Shown: positions 43,670 through 55,857, counted from the first letter of the stretch. The stretch: DNA of 64,000 bases from Jaltomata sinuosa (GCA_003996215.1 QJPP01004092.1:56876-120875), one strand, 5' to 3'. The notes: generated by a model from the letters alone, not told the origin. Translations and numbers: made by a program.

Positions 43670-45730
43670 AAAAGAGGTTTTGTGAAAATGTCAGCAAGTT
43701 AATTTTTGAAATTAATAAATTCAAGCACAAAATTATCATTTTTAACATGATCTCTAATAAAGTGATGCTTAATGTATATATGTTTTTCCCTAGAATAATG
43801 TACAATGTATTTAGAAAATCTAGTAGCACTTATATTATCACAAAGAATAGGCACAACTTCATAAAATAATTCATAGTCAAGCAATTGATGCATCATTCAT
43901 AGTAATTGTGTACCACAATTTTCTAAGGTGAGATACTCAGATTTAATAGTTGAAAGAGCAACAAATATTTATTTCTTGCTATGCCATGGAATTAATGCTT
44001 CTCCAAAAATTTGATAAGTTTCACTAGTGTTTTTTTGATCATTTTGTCACCTGTAAAGTCAGTATCTATATATTCGATTAAATCAAAATTTGTAGATTGA
44101 GGATACCATAGGCTGAAGTCTTGGGTTTCAGTAAGATATTGGATGATTCTTTTGACTGCTGTAAGGTGGGATTATTTTGGTGATGATGAGAATCTTGCGC
44201 ATTTGCATATGCTGAACATAATATCTGGTCGGCTAGAAGTTAAGCATAGAAGAGATCCTATCATTTCTCCAAAGATCTTCTTGTCAACATCTTTTCCTGG
44301 TGCATTAATTTCAAGGCATGTAGATGAACTCATAGGACTCCAAAATGCTTTACCTTTTTCATGCCAAACGTTTTGATAAGCTCTTTTGTGAACGTAGTTT
44401 GACTGATAAAAGTCTCATTAATCGATTTCTTGATTTGTAATCTCAGGAAGAATGTGAGTTCTTCCATGAGGCTCATTTCGGATTCTTCTTTCATAAGATT
44501 TGTAAAATTCTCTCATAGAGTCGAGTTAGTACTATCAAAAATAATATCACCCACATAAATTTTGTACAATAAGAATGCTTGACTCTAATTTTTGAGTAAA
44601 AAGAGTAGTGTCAATTCTTCCTCGTTGGAAATTATTATTGAGTAAAAAAGTACTCAATCTTTTATACCATGCTTTGGGAGCTTACCTAAAGGTTATACAA
44701 AGCTTTGGTAAGTTTGAAAACATAATCAGGGCATGAATGATTTTTAAAATCAGGAGGTTGTTTGAAAAAAAATTCTTCATTGATAAAACCATTTAAAAAG
44801 GCACTTTTACGTCCATTTGAAATAATTTGAATCATTTAAAAGAGGCATATGCTAAAAGAAAGTGAATAGATCTTAACCTTGCCATGGGCGTAAATGTTTT
44901 ATCATAGTCTATACCTTCTCGTTGAGAGTATCCTTGAGCTATTAGTCTTGGTTTGTTTATGATGACCTTTCCTTTTTCATTTAATTTGTTCTTGAAAATC
45001 TATTTGGTTCCTATGATGGAGATATTTTTGGGTATTTTTATCAGAGTCCATACTTGATTTCTTTCAAATTGGACAAGCTCTTCTTGCATTGCATTTATTC
45101 AAGACTTGTCACTCTTCATCGACTTTCTTCGGTTCTATTTGTGATATGAGAGCTAGAGAAACTTGCTTTCTCATTCATTCTCTGATTTGTATCTTTTCAT
45201 TTGAATTTTCAATGATGAATTCATTTGGATAACTAGAATTATGATGTCATTCTCGAAGAATATTTGATTTTGACAGATTAGGATGGTCAGCTGGCTTTAC
45301 AGTTGATTGAGTCGATTCCTCTTCTGTGATATTTGTGATGGGTGTGTCTTCTGGTTGCTTGATTTCTTCAGAGGCTATGTTGAAAACCCATTCTGCATCA
45401 CAAATCTCATTGCTAGTGTACTTGACACTACTATTAGAATCATCAAATACAACACAAATAAATTCTTCAATACTTAGAGTTCTTTTATTAAAGACCCTGA
45501 ATGCACGACTGGAAGGTGAATAGCCCAGAAAAATACCTTTGTCACTTCGTGGATCAAATTTACCCAGGTTGTTTTTACCATTGTTATGTACAAAGCATTT
45601 GCATTCGAAGGAATGAAAGTAGCTTATTCCATAGCTCGTAGGGAGTCCTTCTGTTACTATTATATAACCTCCTCGAAGCAAGAAAAGGAAAGAGGAGGAG
45701 AAGCACATATAATAAGAGAAGTGGAGCAAT
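43670..45730 (-). pseudogene. Copia pol (integrase end, RT, RNase H) of a Sire-like element
   Basis: Minus strand, high to low: ISYFHSFECKCFVHNNGKNN and KGIFLGYSPSSRAFRVF (integrase C-terminus, 45660-45450), PRLIAQGYSQREGIDYDKTF (RT, about 44950), SSRPDIMFSICKCARF (about 44210) and VPILCDNISATRFSK with HIYIKHHFIRDHVKN (RNase H, 43850-43740). Then comes a LADIFTKPL-like end near 43680. Frames are broken throughout and the 5' part (gag, protease, integrase core) is missing, so the element is truncated near 45.7 kb. Confidence 0.88.
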
Positions 45731-45774
45731 TATGAAGACTAGCATAGAAGTTACTAATTTTTTTTATAGAAGCT

Positions 45775-46250
45775 GATACCCCTCCACGATGTGGAGACTA
45801 TCGCGATGGACCAGTATTTTAAACTAAAAGAGATTTCAAACTCAAAGCTGGTATATTTCATTACAACGAAGTTGAGAAAAATAAAAAGGCAGGTTTATGA
45901 TGATCACATGTACGACAGAAGAGGGAGTTGGAGGAGAAATGCTATGAAGAACAAGAAGTTCTAAAGTTTAAGGATTAATTTCTACCGGGTGATGTCGAAG
46001 CGAAATTCATAAATAAGTTTAAGAATATGAAACAAGTTTGTTCAAAAATTTCTATGAGAAAATGAAGGAGTTTAACCTATTGTCTCTACGATGTAGAGTG
46101 AAGGAGAAAGACAAAATGCAATATTCAAGCTGAATGAATTGCATTTATCTTTTCTAGACAATATAGAAGGAGCATACTGTATTGCTTTGAGGGTCCAAGG
46201 ACCTACTGCTTAAGCCAACAATAAAAAATCAAATTAGAAAAATGAAGGTA
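45775..46250 (+). pseudogene. Retrotransposon gag relic
   Basis: The plus strand reads DVETIAMDQYFKLKEIS and, further on, LPGDVEAKFINKF in another frame, similar to the N-terminal half of gypsy gag proteins. Stops abound. It lies between the truncated copia and the LINE fragment. Confidence 0.45.
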
Positions 46251-46339
46251 AGAGTCAAAATACGCCATGGAGATGAGCTTACTTATGAGCAAAAGGGGAG
46301 GACGAAGTCGTAGGAGATTCGGTAGAGGAGATAGAGTAT

Positions 46340-46705
46340 TGAGAACAACATACAAAAGTTCTCAAGAAATCCTATCATAAGCTTTTTTTACGTCTAATTT
46401 AGTGACCATATTCTTTTTTGTTTTAGCCTTGTTTAAATTATGAATAATCTCCTGAGTAAAAATAATGTTTGCAATTATCAGTCTACCATTAATAAAATCA
46501 GTCTAGTTTTCTAAAACCAGTTTGGGGAACAAGGTGTTGAGTCTGGTAGCTACAACTTTGGAAAGAATCTTGCTTGTGAAGTTGTTGAGACTTATAGGTC
46601 TCATCTGAGAAAAACTTGTGGGAGCCTCCTGGGGTTTAGTAATGAAAAGTGAATGGTAAATAGAGGAATAGAAATGGAGGGAAAATAAAATTTCACTTTT
46701 GCTTT
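46340..46705 (-). pseudogene. LINE reverse-transcriptase fragment
   Basis: The minus strand reads PTSFSQMRPISLNNFTSKIL, SKVVATRLNTLFPKLVLEN, then DFINGRLIIANIIFTQEIIH and KLDVKKAYDRIS. This is the N-terminal RT region of an L1-type element. The upstream side is cut at 46705/46706, where the copia LTR begins, so the LINE was the older target. Confidence 0.85.
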
Positions 46706-47500
46706 TGTTAAGAGCAATTGTACCACATTGGTGGTGGAAAGAAAATTTCAAGTGTTTATATTAAGAAACACTTCCTCATGGTATTAAAGGGGGTTGAGAA
46801 GAAGACAAGCCTCGCGCCATCATCGTCGTCGGCTAGGCTCGGCTTCGAATTTGACTTTGGCTTTGGATTTGTCAAAGATCGATCGAGAGATTATATTTTT
46901 AGATAAAATTTATTTGAACTTAATTATTTAAGCTAAAATTCTAACCCAGAATATTTCTCCATGTGCGAGCCACACTTCGACATGTGCGAAACGCACATGA
47001 ATCGCACGTCAAAAAGATGCATCCTTTTCGACTCTCTATTTTATGACATGTGATGATACATGCGATACGCACAATGCCTTGTGCGTTTCTCATCTCCATC
47101 GCACATCACGACCAGTTTTGGCAGCGTCACTGAACGCTTGTGCTACGGGATGTGCGTCACACACTTTCTGAACCGTTGCTTCCTTTCTGAAGCAGTACTT
47201 TTTGGCTATAAATATCTGATTTTTTCTCATAAATGAAGCACGAATTTGCGTACATTTTAAGTACAAGAAACACAAGTATACTTCTATATTTTCTTCTAAA
47301 TTCAAGTGTGATTTACTATCGTTGAGTGGTTCGCTGAGCAATAGGATTTGAGGTACCGCTATTCTATTGTTGTTAATCATTCTATCCTGGGAGGATATAT
47401 TCCATCAACCTCGGGTGCTTGAGGTAAATAATTTCCTTAAGGACATACTGTGTATTCAGTGGGTTCGATTTCTTCTTCATCTCTTTTCTACAACTATTTT
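46706..47500 (+). repeat. 5' LTR of a plus-strand copia element (3' boundary approximate)
   Basis: It starts TGTTAAGAGCAATTGTACCA, then CATTGGTGG, the common start of Tork-type copia LTRs, and it interrupts the LINE. U3 holds repeated GTGCG/CGCAC motifs (46963-47110). A TATA box (TATAAATA, 47207-47214) precedes the presumed R region. The LTR end lies somewhere before about 47500; no second LTR or clear primer site fixes it. Confidence 0.7.
46963..47214 (+). promoter_or_regulatory. LTR promoter: repeated GTGCG/CGCAC dyads and TATA box
   Basis: At least six GTGCGA.., ATGCGATACGCAC and CATGTGCGAAACGCACATG-type units lie in about 150 bp, ending about 95 bp before the TATA box. CATGTGCGAAACGCACATG is itself a near-perfect palindrome. 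The arrangement is that of an inducible LTR enhancer; which factor binds is unknown. Confidence 0.6.
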
Positions 47501-47915
47501 TCATAAATAGTTTGATTCCTTGTTTCTACTTACTTTGTTTAAGTACAAATTTTATTTATCACCCAAATAACAATCTTAAGGAAATTATTGTAAATCTGTA
47601 TTTGGTTTCTGGAGATTAAAACCTTTTGGTTTTCTACTCTGTTTGAATCTTTGTTCTGATTTGAAGAATATAAAAACTTCGTCAAAACTTAGAGTTCATT
47701 CGGTTGAACGATTCGAAGATATAAAAACTTTATCGTTAACTAGAAACAAGTTTGAATAATGAGATAGTCTTTATTGTTAGTATTCTTATATACTAAAGTG
47801 TTTGTCAAATTTATGACAGAAAAAATGACGAATAAAACATGATTCTTTTGTGAATTGTGTTGCCCCAGCGGTAACAACTATAGCATCATCAAGTCGTACG
47901 AATGTTGCACCTACA
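47501..47915 (+). other. Leader between LTR and gag of the plus-strand copia
   Basis: AT-rich untranslated leader. I could not recognise a tRNA-iMet primer site, which may be mutated. Confidence 0.4.
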
Positions 47916-48700
47916 ATGGCTACGGCAAAAAAACCAAAAACATTTCTAGGCATCGACTCAAGAGATGGCAGTAGAAGATGTTCTTCTATCTCACAACTCT
48001 AAGCCTGCAACGCTTTATAAGTGAGGATGTTCCGGTGTTGGCTGAAGTAACTCCGGATAAGGAAAAGTTTGTGGTTACTGAAGCATGGAAATATTCAGAT
48101 TTCCTATGCAAGAACTACATTCTGAATGGCTTAGAGGATGGCTTGTACAACGTCTTAAGTGTTTGTAAAACTTTAAAAGAGTTGTGGAACACTCTTGAGA
48201 AGAAATACAAAACTGAGGATGCCGGTTTGAAAAAGTTCGTGGCTGCAAAGTTCTTGGACTTTAAGATGGTTGACAGCAAGACTGTCATGTCCCAAATTCA
48301 AAAACTGCAAGTCATCATTCATGATCTTCTTGTGGAAGGTATAACTTATTTTAATACCTTCATTGTTGGCTATTTTAAATACGTTACTAACGTTAACCTT
48401 TACTTTTGAAGGTATGGTAACAAATGAAGCCTTTCAAGTGGTAGCCTTCATTGAAAATTTGCCTCCTTCATGGAGGTACTTTAAGAACTACTTGAAGCAT
48501 AAGCGCAAGGAGATGACTCTTGAATACTTGATTGTTCGTCTTAGAATAGAAGAGGACAACAAGGCTGCAGAAAAGAAATCTCGTGCAAGTTCAGCGATAT
48601 CGGGAGCACATATTATTGAAGAAGCACCAACAAACAAGAAAAGAAAAAAATCCTTCCGGACCAAAGAACAATCCGCCAAAGAAGAAGTTCAAAGGCAACT
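47916..48700 (+). pseudogene. Copia gag with a probable 73-bp intron and one stop
   Basis: From ATG 47916 (MATAKKPKTF) with a frameshift, then KMFFYLTTLSLQRFI, then LCKNYILNGLEDGLYNV, LKKFVAAKFLDFKMVDSK and IIHDLLVEG (to 48338). After the gap 48339-48411 the frame resumes with MVTNEAFQVVAFIENLPPSW and EMTLEYLIVRLRIEEDNKA. These are consecutive UBN2-type gag blocks. An in-frame TAG sits before KMFFY. The gap has the signals of a spliceosomal intron and its removal restores the frame exactly. Confidence 0.85.
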
Positions 48701-49007
48701 GTTATAATTGTGGCAAGGCTGGTCACAAGTCATCGGATTGTCGGGCTCCAAAGAAAGGCAAGAAAAAGGGTCAAGCAAACATAGTTGAACAAGTGGAAGC
48801 CTTGTGTGCCATGCTTTCTGAATGCAACCTGGTTGGCAACTCAAGGGAATGGTGGATAGATTCCGGTGCCACCCATCATGTGTGTGCCAATAAGGATCTG
48901 TTTGCATCCTATGCTCCCGCTAGACCCGATGAAACCATCTTTATGGCAAACTCTGCTATAGAAAAATTTGAAGGAACATACAAGATATGCTTGAAGATGA
49001 CATCTAG
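48583..49007 (+). pseudogene. Copia gag zinc knuckle and protease, cut by chromovirus insertion
   Basis: CYNCGKAGHKSSDCRAPKK is the CCHC knuckle. WWIDSGATHHVCANKDLF has the DSGA protease active site, and KICLKMTSS is the last stretch before the chromovirus LTR begins at 49008. The rest of this copia should lie beyond the right edge of the window. Confidence 0.9.
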
Positions 49008-51216
49008 TGTCATGACCCAAACCGCGGTGAGTGGCACTCACCCAACCCCCAGGTGAGCGAACCATTAGTTCCCCGAAATTAATCATTCTAATAGCTCAAA
49101 ACCAGTGCATAAAAGTAAACTAGCAATTCAATAATAATAAAACAACTTCATTAAGATAACCTGCAGAAATATTTCCCTAGAATCTGAAAGTTGCAGTACC
49201 AAACAATTCTACCAATGTCTAGAGTGCGGGGATGCAACTCCAAAATAATAGAATTAGTCTAAGCCTGAAACAAATGGGCTACAACTCTAATGATGGGTTC
49301 AAGGCATCTCGATCGAAGCAGCTTACCCTTGAAGTTTGGAAACACTGGTACTACAGATGAGGTCGTGTCTCAGCCGCTGGAAGATTGCCTATTCTCACAA
49401 GAAAGAAAAGCAAGTGTAGTATCAGTGGACCACCACTGTGTACTGGCAGGATCATCATCCAGTTCCAAATAAACAGTGTATAGTTTAGTACAACAAATCA
49501 AGTACAAGTACAAAAAACATGTAACAAGTCAATAGGCTCCCCTAGACTACAAGTCTCTACCTAGCTTGTTCCCACCAGAACTCCACCTCTTATAACTCTA
49601 AGCCACAATTACAGAATTCAATAAATTAACCTTTTTGCCTAGCCCGGACCTACCCTGGGATCCCTTCTAAACAACATCTAAGTGTTAAATAGACAACCCG
49701 ACCTAATCTAAGACCAACTACACAGATATAACAGGATCCCTAGTCACTCAAGGACCACCAACGAATATCACAATTCAATAAAACAACCCAGTCCACTCAC
49801 GGAACCAATAACAATCAATGCAATGCAACAATATTAATGTAATGATGCAGTAAAATAAACTCATACCAGGCGTGGTACCTGAGCTAACAATTAGTATTTC
49901 GTACTAGGTGTGGTACCCGAGCTAACTATTTGTTATACCCATACCAGGCATGGTACCCGAGCCAACCGTTAGTATACCTGTACCAGGCATGGTACCCGAG
50001 CCAATCGAATATCAACAATCCATAGTCAAAATAATGAACAAACAACTTGTAAACCAACAAGCAACACACTGTTCAATTCACAGACTATAAAACAGGACCC
50101 TTAGACATTCTACACAATTCCTCTAAGCCATGCAATTCAACAAACACTTAGATAAGAGTACAAAATATCCAATATTCATAGGAATCGTAAGCCATCACCT
50201 ACCTAAAAATGATCCAAGCTCTACTCAACTCGAGCTTTTCCATGTTCCGGATCCCTTTCTCGTTCTTGATCTAAAATAACATACAAGTACTTAAATTAAC
50301 AAACAAGGCCTGCATATTACCCGGATTACACCAAATCCCAAACCCCAGACCAACCATGATCATTCTACCCTTTTTCCCGGGTTTCCCACTATTAATTTCC
50401 CTAGTTCTATCATTTTCATGGATAAAAATAGAGAATTTAGCAATATGTGATCATAAAACCTTACTTTTAACAATACCCAAGAACTTTCATGCCTAGAATC
50501 CCCCTTCTTCCCCAGATTCTACCATACCTAGGTTATTCCAACCTTTCCCCAAGTTCCCTCCTAGCAATTCTACCACGTAGGAAAAGTATTACGAAGATTG
50601 GGGAGTAGAAACCTTACCTTAAGAAAGAAAAATAATGAAAAATGGAGGAAAATCGCCTTGCCCTTCTCCCAAAACAAAATTATAAAAACTGAACATTTTG
50701 GGGAATGTTTCTGCATTAAATCCCATCACACTCCGCTATAGCGGTCCGCTCCGCTATAGTGGTACCATCGTAGCGGAGTCATCTGCTATGGCAGAGGCTG
50801 ACCGACGTTGACTTCCGCTGTAACGGTGATTTCTCCGCTATAGCGGAGGTCGCTATAGCGGTTGACATGGGACATAAAGTCATAAAACCTCTAAAATTAG
50901 TCCATTTTTACAACACACTTATTTTCCCGATGTCCCAAAACAACCCCTTCACATCAACCTCGATTTCGGGAGTTCTACTTGCCCGAATTCGATTTCAAAA
51001 TGTCCCCCAGACTCCTCTACGTGTTAGCTACGAGGAAAACTAGCTCAACACAAGATATCCAACCCAATACTTACCTAGATTGACCTAGACCATACCTCTC
51101 CCCTAAACCAACCGAGACTAGCCTAGCCCAAAATTTCAAACCCCCAAATCCGGAGTTTTCTAACTCTAAAACTTGGCACGATTGGACTACCCGTAATGAT
51201 GGACACGTTCAATATA
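49008..51216 (-). repeat. 3' LTR of a Tekay/Del-like chromovirus
   Basis: 2,209 bp, directly abutting the 3' end of chromovirus pol on the minus strand. It starts TGTCATGACCC in copia protease. It ends at ..TTCAATATA next to the pol stop region, where it lines up base for base with the ends of the two solo LTRs. It carries four units of the GGTACC minisatellite (49862-50012) and a CCGCTATAGCGG cluster (50735-50870). The partner 5' LTR would lie beyond the window. Confidence 0.9.
50735..50870. repeat. Cluster of CCGCTATAGCGG palindromes in the chromovirus LTR
   Basis: TCCGCTATAGCGGTCC, TCCGCTATAGTGGT, TCTCCGCTATAGCGGAGG and GTCGCTATAGCGG occur in 135 bp. This is the cluster seen in both solo LTRs. 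Confidence 0.85.
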
Positions 51217-51235
51217 ATAGATACCAATTTTACCA

Positions 51236-51418
51236 TCATTCATCCTCGAACAATAAAACCCAAAATTTATGGAAATAAATGAAAAAAAGTGTAGTACCTA
51301 AATTCTCAAACAATTGAGGGTACTTGTCCCCTATGTCCTTCTCGGTTTCCCAAGTGGCTTCCTCTACCGGATGATGCTTCCACTGAACCTTTACCATATC
51401 AATCACCTTTGTCCTCAA
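51236..51418 (-). pseudogene. Chromodomain at the C-terminus of chromovirus integrase
   Basis: VKVQWKHHPVEEATWETEKD is the core of a plant CHR-type integrase chromodomain, followed by the C-terminal helix (YPQLFENLG). Such domains direct insertion toward heterochromatin. A stop at 51419-51421 separates it from the preceding frame. Confidence 0.9.
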
Positions 51419-51421
51419 CCT

Positions 51422-51706
51422 TCAGACATCTCGAGCAAGAATCAAGACTGATTCCTCTTCATAACAAAGATCTCTATCGAAAAGCACCTCATCCCACTTG
51501 ATGATGTAGTCCCCATCCCCATGGTATCGCTTAAACATGGATACATGGAATACCGGATAGACACCCGACAAATTGGGTGGCAGTGCTAACTTGTAAGCCA
51601 CTGGCCCCACAATCTCAAAAACCTCAAACAGACCGATGAACCAAGGGCTAAGCTTGCCCTTCTTACCAAACCGCATAAATCCCTTTATTGGTGACACTTT
51701 CAACAA
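51422..51706 (-). pseudogene. Chromovirus integrase C-terminal (GPY/F) domain
   Basis: KLSPWFIGLFEVFEIVGPVA then YKLALPPNLSGVYPVFHVS is the GPY/F module that joins the integrase core to the chromodomain. Confidence 0.9.
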
Positions 51707-51793
51707 TACCTTTTTACCAACCTAAAATTCTATGTCCCGGACCTTGCGATCTGCACACTCCTTCTGCCTGCTTTGGGCAGTCAACAATTTGGC

Positions 51794-52342
51794 CTAAATG
51801 CCCCTTACCTTTTCCTGTGCTTCCTTTACCAATTCCACTCCCAAAGGCTTTACATCGCCTTTCTCAAACCACCCAACTGGTGATCTGTAGCTCTTCCCAT
51901 ACAACGCCTCAAATGGTGCCATGTCAATATTGGAGTGATAGCTATTGTTGTATGAGAACTCACACAACTGTAGAAACTGGTCCCAATGACCCTCGAAGTC
52001 CATCACACATGCCCTCAGCATGTCCTCCAATACCTGGATCGCCCTCTCCGACTGACCATCAGTCTGAGGGTGGAAGGTGGTGCTAAAAGTGAGTTGTGTG
52101 CCCAACTCTTCATGTAGCTTGCCCCAAAATTTAGAGGTGAACTGCGTACGCCTATCTGAAAGGATGGACAATGGCACCCCATGCAATCTCACAATCTTCT
52201 TCACGTATATCTTAGCCAATTGCTGTGAGTTATAATCTACTCTGACCAAAATGAAATGAGAGGACTTGGTCAGCCTGTCAACAATGACCCAAATGGAGTC
52301 ATACTTCCCTAATGTCTTGGAAAGACGCACCACAAAGTCCAT
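51794..52342 (-). pseudogene. Chromovirus integrase catalytic core
   Basis: VIVDRLTKSSHFI (first Asp), LHGVPLSILSDRRTQFTSKF (second Asp) and FHPQTDGQSERAIQVLEDML (Glu) give the DDE triad. GGTQF is RRTQF here. A broken spacer at 51707-51793 follows. Confidence 0.93.
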
Positions 52343-52802
52343 GGCTATCCTTTTCCACTTTCACTCTGGAATGGACATCCTCTGAAGTAATCCTGCAGGT
52401 CTCTGGTGCTCATACTTTACCTGCTAGAAATTTTGACACTTGGACACAAAATCAACTGTCCCTTTTTATCCCGGGCCACCAGTAATGCTACCTCAAGTTC
52501 CTGTAGATTTTAGTCACACCCGGATGAATTGAGTACCGCGAACCATGAGCTTCTGCCAAGATTTTCTGGATTATATCATCAACCTAAGGAACACAAATCC
52601 TTCCTCTAAAATTTAGTACTCCACCAGAGTCTAACGTGACGTCCCTGGATTCCCCAGATATTACCTTACCTCGAAGCTTACTCAGTTTCAAATCCTGAAA
52701 CTTTTTGGCCTTGATTTCCTCTATGAAGGTGGCCTTGACCTCAATGCTGGCCAACAGTCCACCCTGTTCTGAAACACCCAAGTGCATGAACTTGGCCTCC
52801 AA
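52343..52802 (-). pseudogene. Chromovirus integrase zinc-binding and RNase H-integrase spacer
   Basis: It includes the frame EAKFMHLGVSEQGGLLASIE (52802-52584), the usual spacer after RNase H, ending LNFRGRICVP. The HHCC zinc region (52343-52560) is degenerate and in shifted frames. Confidence 0.65.
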
Positions 52803-52826
52803 AGCCTGAATTTCCCTTACTAGTGG

Positions 52827-53426
52827 TCATTTGGACACCCCCAAACAAGCCAAACTACCCATGCTAGCTGTTTTCTGGCTCAATGTGTCTGCCACAACAT
52901 TAGCCTTACCCGGATGGTACTGAATAGTCACATCATAGTCCTTCAATAATTCCATCCATCTTCTTTGCCTCAAATTCAAATCCTTCTGAGTGAAGACATG
53001 ATGCAGACTGCGATGATCAATGAACACTTGACACTTGACACCATAGAGATAGTGTCTCCAAATCTTGAGTGCAAAGACCACTGCTGCCAATTCTAAGTCA
53101 TGAGTAGGATAGTTCCTCTCATGCACCTTCAACTGCCTAGATGCATAGGCTATCACATTCCTATCCTTCATCAACACAGCACCCAAACCAAAATGTGAAG
53201 AATCACAGTAAACAATAAAATCTTTACCTTCAACTGGCAAGGACAATACAGGAGCCGTGGTCAGAAGTGTCTTGAGCTTTTGAAAGCTCTCCTCGCACTT
53301 GTCGGACCACACGAATGGTACATCTTTCTGTGTCAGCCTGTTCAGGTGAGTAACAATAGACGCAAAATCCTTGACAAACCTCCAGTAGTACCCTGCGAGC
53401 CCAACAAAACTTCTCACCTCAATCAT
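52827..53426 (-). pseudogene. Chromovirus RT end and RNase H
   Basis: SFVGLAGYYWRFVKDFASIV is the RT connection. DFIVYCDSSHFGLGAVLMKD (Asp), THDLELAAVVFALKIWRHYL (Glu) and VFIDHRSLHHVFTQKDLN (Asp) are the RNase H catalytic blocks. It ends YHPGKANVVADTLSQ. Confidence 0.93.
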
Positions 53427-53632
53427 AGAGCTAGGCTGGGCCCAACTCTTGACTGCTTCAATTTTCTAAGGATCTACCGTCACCTTCTTTTCTGACACTA
53501 CATTCCCCAAGAACGCAACTGAAGTCAACCAAAATTCACACTTGGAGAACTTTGCATAAAGCTTCTGGCGTCTTAAGATGTCCAACACAATACGAAGATG
53601 ATTAGTATTCTCCTCTCTACTCTTGGAGTAGA

Positions 53633-54259
53633 TCAAATATCATCGATAAACATAATCACGAAGGAATCCAAATATGACTTAAATACCCTATTCATCAAAC
53701 TCATGAATGATGCCGGCGCATTGGTCAAACCAAACGACATTACTAGGAATTTGTAATGCCTATACTGAGTCTGAAAAGCAGTCTTAGGAATGTTCTCAGG
53801 CCTAATACTCAACTGATGGTACCCCAACCTCAAGTCAATTTTCAAAAACACCGATGCACTCTGAAGCTGGTCAAACAAATCATCAATGCGGGGTAGAGGG
53901 TACTTATTCCGGATGGTCACCTTGTTCAATTGCCTATAATCTATGCACATCCGCATACTACCATCCTTTTTCCTTACAAACAACACAGGAGCACCCCAAG
54001 GCGAAGCACTGGGATGGATAAATCCCTTATCTTGGAGTTCCTGCAGCTGAGTCTTAAGTTCCTTTAACTGTGCCGGAGCCATACGATATGGAGGAATAGA
54101 AATGGGATGAGTACCTGGCTCGAAATCAATACAAAAGTCTATATCCCTGGATGGAGGCATACTAGGAAAATCCGCTGGAACCACCTCTAGAAACTCAGAA
54201 ACCACCGGAACTGACTCAATAGATGGGAACTCCACACTATCATCCCGGAGATGAGCCAA
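53633..54259 (-). pseudogene. Chromovirus reverse transcriptase, truncated at 5' end by Athila insertion
   Basis: IDFCIDFEPGTHPISIPPYR, SPWGAPVLFVRKKDGSMRM, CIDYRQLNKVTIRNKYPLPR and VIMFIDDI (the active-site FIDD) identify a Tekay/Del-type RT. A frameshift follows FIDDI, and there is a stop at about 53468. Upstream, QAFLAHLRDD is the end of the protease-RT link. Just beyond, at 54276/54277, the Athila-like LTR begins, so protease and gag lie out of view. Confidence 0.93.
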
Positions 54260-54276
54260 GAAGGCTTGACACCCTC

Positions 54277-55857
54277 TGATGCGCCCAAATTACACCTTTA
54301 AAAGAAGTGCAAGCGGTTGCTGTTCAAATATAAAACCCAACTAAAAGTTGGGATCGATCCTACAGGGAATATGGAAAGACTATGGTCGATTAGTGTTTAC
54401 TTCAAGCTTTTAGTCAATTATTTCCTGTAAAGTGGTTTTTTTTATAGTAACAAGTAATTATTGTAACAAGAACGTATCAAGTAACCAATGTTAATTTCAA
54501 GAGTCTTTATCAATAAGAGAAGTGACTAGGGCAATGGTCCCCATGAGATCATAACTTAGTAAGGCTTTCGTACTTGGTTCACTAGTTTGGTGCTTAGCAT
54601 GCAGAATCGGTATGTTAGGTTCATCTAATTCCTTGGTCTGGCAACTAGGTGAAGTTCACCACACGCCTTGGTCCGGCCACGGGTGTCTCTTTACTAACCC
54701 TTACCCTTGATCCCAGATTAGCTATTCCCGGACAAGGTCAAGCTATTAGACGAAGGTTGATAGCCTTGAATCTCATTGTTTACAACCCTTTTCCCATCCA
54801 TTACCTCCTTGGTCCAGCAAGTAAGGATAAGGCGAGTTCTAACATTTTCAACCGTTAAAAATCAATCAAAGCGAAGGAAAGAACAGTACATGCATGAACA
54901 CCTCCCTAGATTACCTAAGTACTTAGCCTACTTCATTAATCCTTTATGGTTTCCACAACCCTAGTTGTGGATTTAGCTACTCATGTTCATAAGCATGCAA
55001 TCACTGTTTGTTTGAGCAATCATCAGGAGATACTTACAAAGAAGAATAAGGAAGACTGGAATCTTGAAGAATATTCTCAAGAACACTTCAAATTATCAAG
55101 AACTAGTCTTCAAATTCAACACCAAAATCAAAGTAACAAAATATCCAAAAGTAACTTGAAATAATTCGTGAACAACCAAAAATAAAACCTAAGGGAAAGT
55201 ATTTATAGACAAAAAGAAATCTTGTCCTAAACAAACTAGTAAACTGGCTTGGCAGGGATAACAGGTCAGATTGACGGTACGTCGTTTGGGACGATGGTCC
55301 ATAGTCTTCTCAGGTCAACCGTGGTCCTGCTGGTCAATGTCTTCTGGCATGAAAACTTCAGGTGGAAACACGAGTCATTCTTTGAATGACGGCTCGTCCT
55401 TGGACTCGTGGTTTCTTGGACCACTTTGGTACCTTCTCTGCTTCAGTGATGATGAGTCACAAAGACGGACCATCTTTTGGAAGTATGGTCCGTTCTTCAG
55501 AGTCGTCTTTTCTTCCATACTTAGCCAGTTTTCTAAACTTTTGGTTGACGTGTCACAGAAATGGGTCATCTTTTACGGTACGTTCTTCAGAGTCGTCTTT
55601 TCATCCACACATTGCCCATTTCAGGACTTGAGAGTATGAGTGTCAATGATGGGTCCGTCGGTTGAAAGCACGGCCTGTCATCTTGACTCGTCTTCACTGT
55701 AATGACCAGATTTCAGCTCAACTTCTACTTTTCGCTCAAGGAACCTTTTTGCATGTACACTTAACCAAAAGCATCAAATCCACAGATAAAATGCTCAAGA
55801 ACTTGCGAAAATCCTGAGTATTAAGCATCGAAAGTGGCGTATTTCTATGCCACATCA
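54277..55857 (-). repeat. 3' LTR of an Athila-like gypsy element
   Basis: 1,581 bp, TGATGCGCCC to ..GCCACATCA on the plus strand, inserted in chromovirus pol. On the minus strand it starts TGATGTGGCATAGAAATACG right after AAGTTAAGGGTG, a typical Athila/Tat polypurine context. It holds CpG-rich ACGGTCC/GGACGG repeats (55270-55690). The frames inside it are repeat artefacts. Confidence 0.88.

Noticed and set aside
51688..52086. 132-codon plus-strand frame
   Set aside because: Antisense shadow of the chromovirus integrase.
55271..55639. 122-codon plus-strand frame in the Athila LTR
   Set aside because: No domain; arises from CpG-rich repeats in non-coding LTR sequence.
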